From Acidobacteriota bacterium (GTDB lineage: Bacteria > Acidobacteriota > Vicinamibacteria > Vicinamibacterales > Vicinamibacteraceae): DNA of 10,023 nt. Positions 6,364-10,023 of the stretch are shown piece by piece. The stretch spans positions 1 to 10,023 of the forward strand of contig JAEZDP010000038.1 of NCBI GenBank assembly GCA_023418055.1, in the 5' to 3' direction. The position numbers and the translations under genes were made by a program. Below the pieces are notes generated by a model. It was not told the DNA's origin. It saw only the letters and a list, made by a program, of their open reading frames with translations, and ran no database searches. Positions within the stretch are counted from its first letter, which is position 1. The number at the start of each line of letters is the position of its first letter.

Positions 6364-7080
6364 ATGGCGCCACGACCGACGCTGACCCGCGCACTCCCTA
6401 TGATGCTGACCGCGTTGCTGGGGGTCGGTTCGACCCATGCGCCGCTCGTCGCCGGCCCCACCCCCTCGGGCGACGCCCGACAGCAGGCGGCGGGGCATCA
6501 CGAGATGCACCAGCGCCATGGAGACCCCAAGGCGTACGCGGCGGCGCTCGACGACCCGCGTCGTGACGCCTACCAGAAGCCCGACGACGTGGTCGCGGCG
6601 CTTGGCCTGCGTGAGGGGCAGGTGGTGGCCGACATCGGCGCCGGCACCGGCTACTTCGCGGTACGTCTCGCGAAGGCCGTCGGTGCGTCAGGACGTGTCT
6701 ACGCGGTGGACGTCAGCGCCGACATGGCACAGCACTTGAACCGGCGCCTGCGCGACGCGAACATCTCCAACGTCGCCAGCGTCCTCGCACCGCCCGACGA
6801 TCCGCTGCTGCGGCCGGCATCGGTGGACCTCGTCTTCATCTGTGACGTCTGGCACCACGTGGAGCAGCAGGAGGCATATCTCTCGCACCTGCGCCGCGCC
6901 CTCAAGCCCGGCGGGCGGCTCGTGATGATCGACTTCCACAAGCGCGACCTGCCGGTGGGCCCGCCGGTCGAGATGAAGATCGCGCGGGACGACCTCGTCC
7001 GCCAGATGGAAGGGGCGGGGTGGACGCTGGTGCAGGAGCACGACATCCTGCCGTATCAGTACTTCCTCGAGTTCCGGTAG
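6364..7080 (+). CDS. Class I SAM-dependent methyltransferase with N-terminal signal-like segment
   Basis: 238 aa from the ATG at 6364. Residues about 1-30 (MAPRPTLTRALPMMLTALLG...) look like an export signal, followed by a His/Gln-rich linker. The methyltransferase domain has VADIGAGTGYF (glycine loop, Asp90-Phe98) binding S-adenosylmethionine, AVDVSADM (acidic Asp116 for the ribose hydroxyls), ICDVWHHVEQQEAYL, and LKPGGRLVMIDFHKRD. The preamble DDPRRDAYQKPDDVVAALGL is typical of a family of predicted exported methyltransferases whose substrate is unknown. The open frame extends back to 6187, but that stretch is antisense to the secreted-protein gene and reads as arginine-rich noise, so 6364 is preferred despite a weak ribosome binding site. 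It is divergent from the broken gene and convergent with the DUF1552 gene. An exported location is puzzling because the cofactor is cytoplasmic; the hydrophobic segment may instead be an anchor with an inward-facing domain. Confidence 0.85.
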   Translation: MAPRPTLTRALPMMLTALLGVGSTHAPLVAGPTPSGDARQQAAGHHEMHQRHGDPKAYAAALDDPRRDAYQKPDDVVAALGLREGQVVADIGAGTGYFAVRLAKAVGASGRVYAVDVSADMAQHLNRRLRDANISNVASVLAPPDDPLLRPASVDLVFICDVWHHVEQQEAYLSHLRRALKPGGRLVMIDFHKRDLPVGPPVEMKIARDDLVRQMEGAGWTLVQEHDILPYQYFLEFR

Positions 7081-7092
7081 GACGCGCCGGGA

Positions 7093-7225
7093 CGGCTGGG
7101 GTCAGACCTGCCGCGTGTCGTGGCGGGGTCAGACCTGCATCGCGACGGTCGTGGGGTCAGACCTGCCGCGCGGCCAAGTGCCACAGCGTGCAGAATGCGT
7201 CGGTTCGAGACCTGACCCCCAGCCG
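7093..7225. repeat. REP-like cluster of GGGGTCAG units in a convergent intergenic gap
   Basis: Three direct copies of GGGGTCAGACCTG (7098-7110, 7125-7137, 7153-7165). The first and third share 19 identical bases (7097-7115 and 7152-7170, ending CCGCG). A fourth, inverted and diverged unit (GGGGGTCAGGTCT on the minus strand) lies at 7208-7220. The outer arms, CGGCTGGGGTCAG at 7093-7105 and its complement CTGACCCCCAGCCG at 7212-7225, pair along 13 bases with one bulge. This is the architecture of bacterial interspersed mosaic (REP) elements. It occupies nearly the whole gap between the converging methyltransferase and DUF1552 genes, where it could also act as a transcript-end stabiliser or terminator. 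Confidence 0.75.
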
Positions 7226-7236
7226 CCCCCCGGCCG

Positions 7237-8583
7237 CTACAGCAGGTGCTCAATCCGGCCCGTGCTGTCCCCCACCGACTCCGGGCGCACGCCCACCCGA
7301 TCAAGCAGCGTCAGGAAGAGGTTCGTCATCGGCGTGTCCTTCGGATAGACGATGTGCCGCCCCGTCTTGAAGGCCCCTCCGCCGCTGCCCACGACCACCA
7401 CCGGCAAGTCCTCGTGCGTGTGCCGGTTGCCGTCGCTCAGCCCGCTGCCGTACACCACCATCGAATGATCCAGCAGCGGGCCGTCGGCCTCGGGCGTCGA
7501 CGCCAGACGGCCAAGGAAATGCGCGAACAGCCCGGCGTGGAACTCGTTGATCTGCGACACGCGCTCCACCCAGTCGCCCTGGTTCCGGTGGTGCGTCAGC
7601 GGATGGTGCGGGTCGGGCACCCCGATCTCGGGGTACGTCCGCATGCTCCCCTCACGCCCCATCATCATCGTGACGACGCGCGTCATGTCGGTCTGCAGCG
7701 CCACCACCTGCAGGTCGAACATCAGCTTCACGTAGTCGGCGTAGGCCACCGGCACGCCCGTCGGCTTCTCGACGCCGGCCGGAATATCGGTCCAGTCGTG
7801 TTCGGCCGCGTCGATCTGCCGCTCGATCTCGCGGATGGACGTCAGGTACTCGTCCACCTTCCGCCGGTCGGCCGCCCCGAGCGTGCCGTTCAGTTCGCGG
7901 GTCCGTGTCGTGACGACATCGAGAATGCTGCGGCGGTTCATCAGCCGGCGCGCTCGCACCGCCGGGTCGAGTCCGGCATCCGCCCCACCGAACAGCCGCT
8001 CGAACACCAGCCGCGGGTTGGTCTCGGGCGGCATTGGCGACGTCTCGCTGCGCCACGACAGGGTGTTGGTGTAGGCGCAGCTGTATCCCGAGTCGCAGTT
8101 CCCGACCGTCCGCGAGTCGTCGCACCCGAGCTCGAGCGACGCGAATCGGGTCTCGCTGCCGAGGTGCCGCGCCGCAATCTGATCCACCGAGACGCCATTG
8201 CGGATGTCGGCGCCCGCCGTCTTGCGCGGGTGCACGCCGGTCAGATACGACGCGGCCGCGCGCGCGTGGTCGCCGGGTCCGTCACCCAGCGCTTTCCCGT
8301 TGTTGTGGGCCAGCCCGCTCAACACGAGCATGCGGTCCTTGTAGGGCGCCAGCGGCTGCAGGATGCGCGACAGCTCGAACGCCGCGCCATCGGCCGTCGG
8401 CGTCCAGTCGGCCATCGTCACGCCGTTGGGCACGTAGGTGAACAGCAGCCTGGTGGGCCGCGCGGCCGCCTCGGCGCCGCGCGCCAGCGCCGGGGTCATC
8501 GCGTCGAGCATCGGCAGGGCCACGACGGTGCCGAGGCCACGGAGGAAGGACCGTCGTGGCAGGTGCGTACGCGTGATCATCAT
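7237..8583 (-). CDS. DUF1552 family protein, Tat-exported
   Basis: 448 aa, complete. The N-terminus is a twin-arginine signal (RRSFLRG at 10-16, then a hydrophobic run through VVALPMLDAM), implying folded export to the periplasm. The body fits the DUF1552 family: TRLLFTYVPNGVTMADWTP, MLVLSGLAHNNG, GPGDHARAAASYLTG, SVDQIAARH, SLELGCDD, and near the C-terminus VYGSGLSDGNRHTHEDLPVV followed by VGSGGG and PMTNLFLTLLDRVG. The Asp/His-rich C-terminal motif recalls metal sites of alkaline-phosphatase-like DUF1501 proteins, but this link is tentative and no reaction is known. The ATG at 8583 overlaps the stop of the upstream DUF1592-family gene (ATGA); a second in-frame ATG follows at 8580. GAGGGAG at 8599-8593 lies nine bases from the first ATG. 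DUF1552 genes commonly pair with DUF1592-type genes in Planctomycetota and Acidobacteriota. Confidence 0.92.
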   Translation of the reverse strand: MMITRTHLPRRSFLRGLGTVVALPMLDAMTPALARGAEAAARPTRLLFTYVPNGVTMADWTPTADGAAFELSRILQPLAPYKDRMLVLSGLAHNNGKALGDGPGDHARAAASYLTGVHPRKTAGADIRNGVSVDQIAARHLGSETRFASLELGCDDSRTVGNCDSGYSCAYTNTLSWRSETSPMPPETNPRLVFERLFGGADAGLDPAVRARRLMNRRSILDVVTTRTRELNGTLGAADRRKVDEYLTSIREIERQIDAAEHDWTDIPAGVEKPTGVPVAYADYVKLMFDLQVVALQTDMTRVVTMMMGREGSMRTYPEIGVPDPHHPLTHHRNQGDWVERVSQINEFHAGLFAHFLGRLASTPEADGPLLDHSMVVYGSGLSDGNRHTHEDLPVVVVGSGGGAFKTGRHIVYPKDTPMTNLFLTLLDRVGVRPESVGDSTGRIEHLL

Positions 8584-10023
8584 GACGCGGGGCTCCCTCG
8601 CCGCTGCTGGAACGGCAGGCTGTTGACCACCTCGAGGACGAGCCCCGAGAAGCGGTACTCATGAGACGGTAACGCCTCGACGATAGCACGGACCGTCCGC
8701 CGGTCGAACCGTTCGAGCCCCCGCCCGAGGGCATACGTGAGCAGCTTCGACGTCAGGGCCCGCGTGAAGTCGTCTCGGTCGGCCGTCAGGATGCGCCGCA
8801 GTTCCGCCGGTCCCTCAAATGAGCGGCCGTCGGGTAGCTGGCCAGAGGCGTCGATGGCAAACGCGCCTTCGGTCGTCCGCCACGCGCCGATCGCGTCGTA
8901 GTTCTCGAGCCCGAACCCCAGCGGGTCCATTCGCCGGTGGCACGCCGCACACGTCGGGTTCGCACGATGCGCTTCCATCTGCTGACGCATCGAGACGGTG
9001 GTGCCGACGGCGGTCTCGTCGAGCGCCGGCACGCCAGCCGGCGGATCCGGCGGCGGCGCGTCGAGCAGGTTGTCGAGAATCCACTTGCCGCGCATCACCG
9101 GCGAGGTGCGCGTGGCATACGACGACACGGTCAGCACGCTCGCGTGCGACAGCACGCCGCCCCGCTCCGGCATGGACAGGCGCACGCGCCGGAACTCGGG
9201 ACCACTCACGCCCTCCACGCCGTAGTGCCGTGCAAGTCGTTCGTTCAGGAACGTATAGTCGGCGTCGAGGAACTCGAGCACGCTGCGGTCGTCGCGCACG
9301 ATGCCCTCGAAGAAGCGGACCGTCTCTTCGCGCATCGACAGCCGCAGGTAGTTGTCGAAGTCCGGAAAGCGGTCCCGGTCCGGCTGCACCGCTTCGAGCG
9401 CCCGGAACTGCAGCCATTGCCCGCCGAACTCCTCGACGAGCGCCACGGCTTTCGGGTCGGCCAGCATGCGCCGCACCTGGGCCTCGAGCACCGCGGGCGT
9501 CCGCAGCTCACCCCGATCGGCGGCGGCACGCAGCTCCGCATCCGGCATGCTCGACCAGAGGAAGTAGGACAGGCGGGTCGCCAGTTCGTGCTGGCTGATG
9601 GGGTGATAGGCCGCCTGCGGGGTGGCCGGCACGTCCTCTTCGATGCGGAAGAGGAAGTCGGGTGACACCAGCGCCGCCTGGACGGCAATCGCCATCGCTT
9701 CACCGAACGACTCGCCGCGCGCCGCAGCCGCCTCCGCCAAACGTACGTACGGCTCGACGTCTGCCGACGAGACCGGCCGGCGGAACGCGCGCGCCAGGAA
9801 GCCCGTGACGCTCCGTCGCGCACACGCCGCGTCGTATCCGGCGTCCGGGGCGCCGCAGGCAAAAACCGTCCGAAGGCTGTCAGGCGATGGACCACGCGGC
9901 TGGGTGAACGGTCCGGCCACTTCGAGGGCGCTCACCCTCGCGGCATTCAGCGACGGCGTTTGCAGTTCGAGCTGCCGCTTGTCGAACGCGGCCTGCAACT
10001 CCGCATTGCGCTCCGCAGACAGG
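8580..10023 (-). CDS. DUF1592/DUF1588/DUF1585 family cytochrome-like protein, 5' end outside window
   Basis: The C-terminal 480 aa of a larger protein; the frame is open to the right edge, so an apparent TTG start at 9998 is not real. In order, by position in the visible part: DUF1595-like (about 55-130, CARRSVTGFLARAFRRPV and AALVSPDFLFRIEED), DUF1592 (about 140-265, HELATRLSYFLWSSMPDAEL and FGGQWLQFRALE), DUF1588 (about 285-385, RGGVLSHASVLTVSSYATRT, RGKWILDNLLDAPPP and CAACHRRMDPLGFGLENYD), DUF1585 (about 400-470, ending with SHEYRFSGLVLEVVNSLPFQ). CAACH at visible residues 358-362 is a c-type heme attachment motif (CxxCH), suggesting periplasmic electron transfer. The full protein probably begins with a signal sequence and DUF1587, possibly with another cytochrome-like domain. 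Its TGA overlaps the ATG of the DUF1552 gene by four bases, so the two are translationally coupled. Function is unknown. Confidence 0.9.
   Translation of the reverse strand, partial: LSAERNAELQAAFDKRQLELQTPSLNAARVSALEVAGPFTQPRGPSPDSLRTVFACGAPDAGYDAACARRSVTGFLARAFRRPVSSADVEPYVRLAEAAAARGESFGEAMAIAVQAALVSPDFLFRIEEDVPATPQAAYHPISQHELATRLSYFLWSSMPDAELRAAADRGELRTPAVLEAQVRRMLADPKAVALVEEFGGQWLQFRALEAVQPDRDRFPDFDNYLRLSMREETVRFFEGIVRDDRSVLEFLDADYTFLNERLARHYGVEGVSGPEFRRVRLSMPERGGVLSHASVLTVSSYATRTSPVMRGKWILDNLLDAPPPDPPAGVPALDETAVGTTVSMRQQMEAHRANPTCAACHRRMDPLGFGLENYDAIGAWRTTEGAFAIDASGQLPDGRSFEGPAELRRILTADRDDFTRALTSKLLTYALGRGLERFDRRTVRAIVEALPSHEYRFSGLVLEVVNSLPFQQRRGSPAS
8593..8599 (-). promoter_or_regulatory. 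Ribosome binding site of the DUF1552 gene inside the upstream coding region
   Basis: On the minus strand, GAGGGAG lies nine bases before the ATG at 8583 (12 before the ATG at 8580). It sits within the last codons of the DUF1592-family gene, consistent with re-initiation across the ATGA overlap. The closer spacing favours the 8583 start. Confidence 0.5.

Noticed and set aside
7246..8664. 472-aa open frame on the plus strand
   Set aside because: Antisense to the DUF1552 gene, rich in Arg/His/Val, with no recognisable motif; a shadow of strong codon bias.

Overview
The window is GC-rich DNA, densely packed with genes. Its gene families are typical of a soil-type Gram-negative bacterium: an outer-membrane TonB-dependent receptor with a carboxypeptidase-regulatory-like N-domain, and a Tat-exported DUF1552 protein paired with a DUF1592-family c-type-cytochrome-like protein. 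My best guess is Acidobacteriota (Vicinamibacteria/Luteitalea-like). This is inferred from family content and style, not from any search.

Layout. (1) 1-49 is a 7-bp tandem array running off the left edge and ending one base before the ATG of a plus-strand gene (51-1172). The protein reads as a DACNV-type sensor domain followed by a diadenylate-cyclase-like (DisA_N) domain with a DGA motif and a GTRHL motif, so it is a candidate c-di-AMP synthase. (2) A minus-strand series runs from 6318 down to 1182: a secreted protein broken by a frameshift (6318-5621), an 85-aa hydrophilic orphan (5501-5244), a membrane-anchored formylglycine-generating enzyme with both copper-binding cysteines (5140-4091), and an 850-aa TonB-dependent receptor (3734-1182). 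The 356-bp gap between the last two holds two more arrays with 7-bp periodicity and a possible promoter for the receptor. (3) A SAM-dependent methyltransferase with a signal-peptide-like N-terminus (6364-7080, plus strand) diverges from the broken gene. (4) A convergent 156-bp gap (7081-7236) is filled by a REP-like cluster of GGGGTCAG-type repeats; a related single element lies at 5592-5635. (5) The DUF1592-family gene (5' end beyond the right edge) and the DUF1552 gene follow on the minus strand and overlap by ATGA.

Working together. The DUF1592/DUF1552 pair is almost certainly co-translated and acts outside the cytoplasm. The formylglycine-generating enzyme would activate sulfatases, none of which is encoded here. 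The receptor downstream would import an unknown ligand, and its functional link to the enzyme is only suggested by co-orientation. I found no RNA genes, CRISPR arrays or transposase genes. The most notable items are the cyclase-like protein, the three heptamer-period arrays placed at gene boundaries, the REP-like cluster, and the frameshifted secreted protein.
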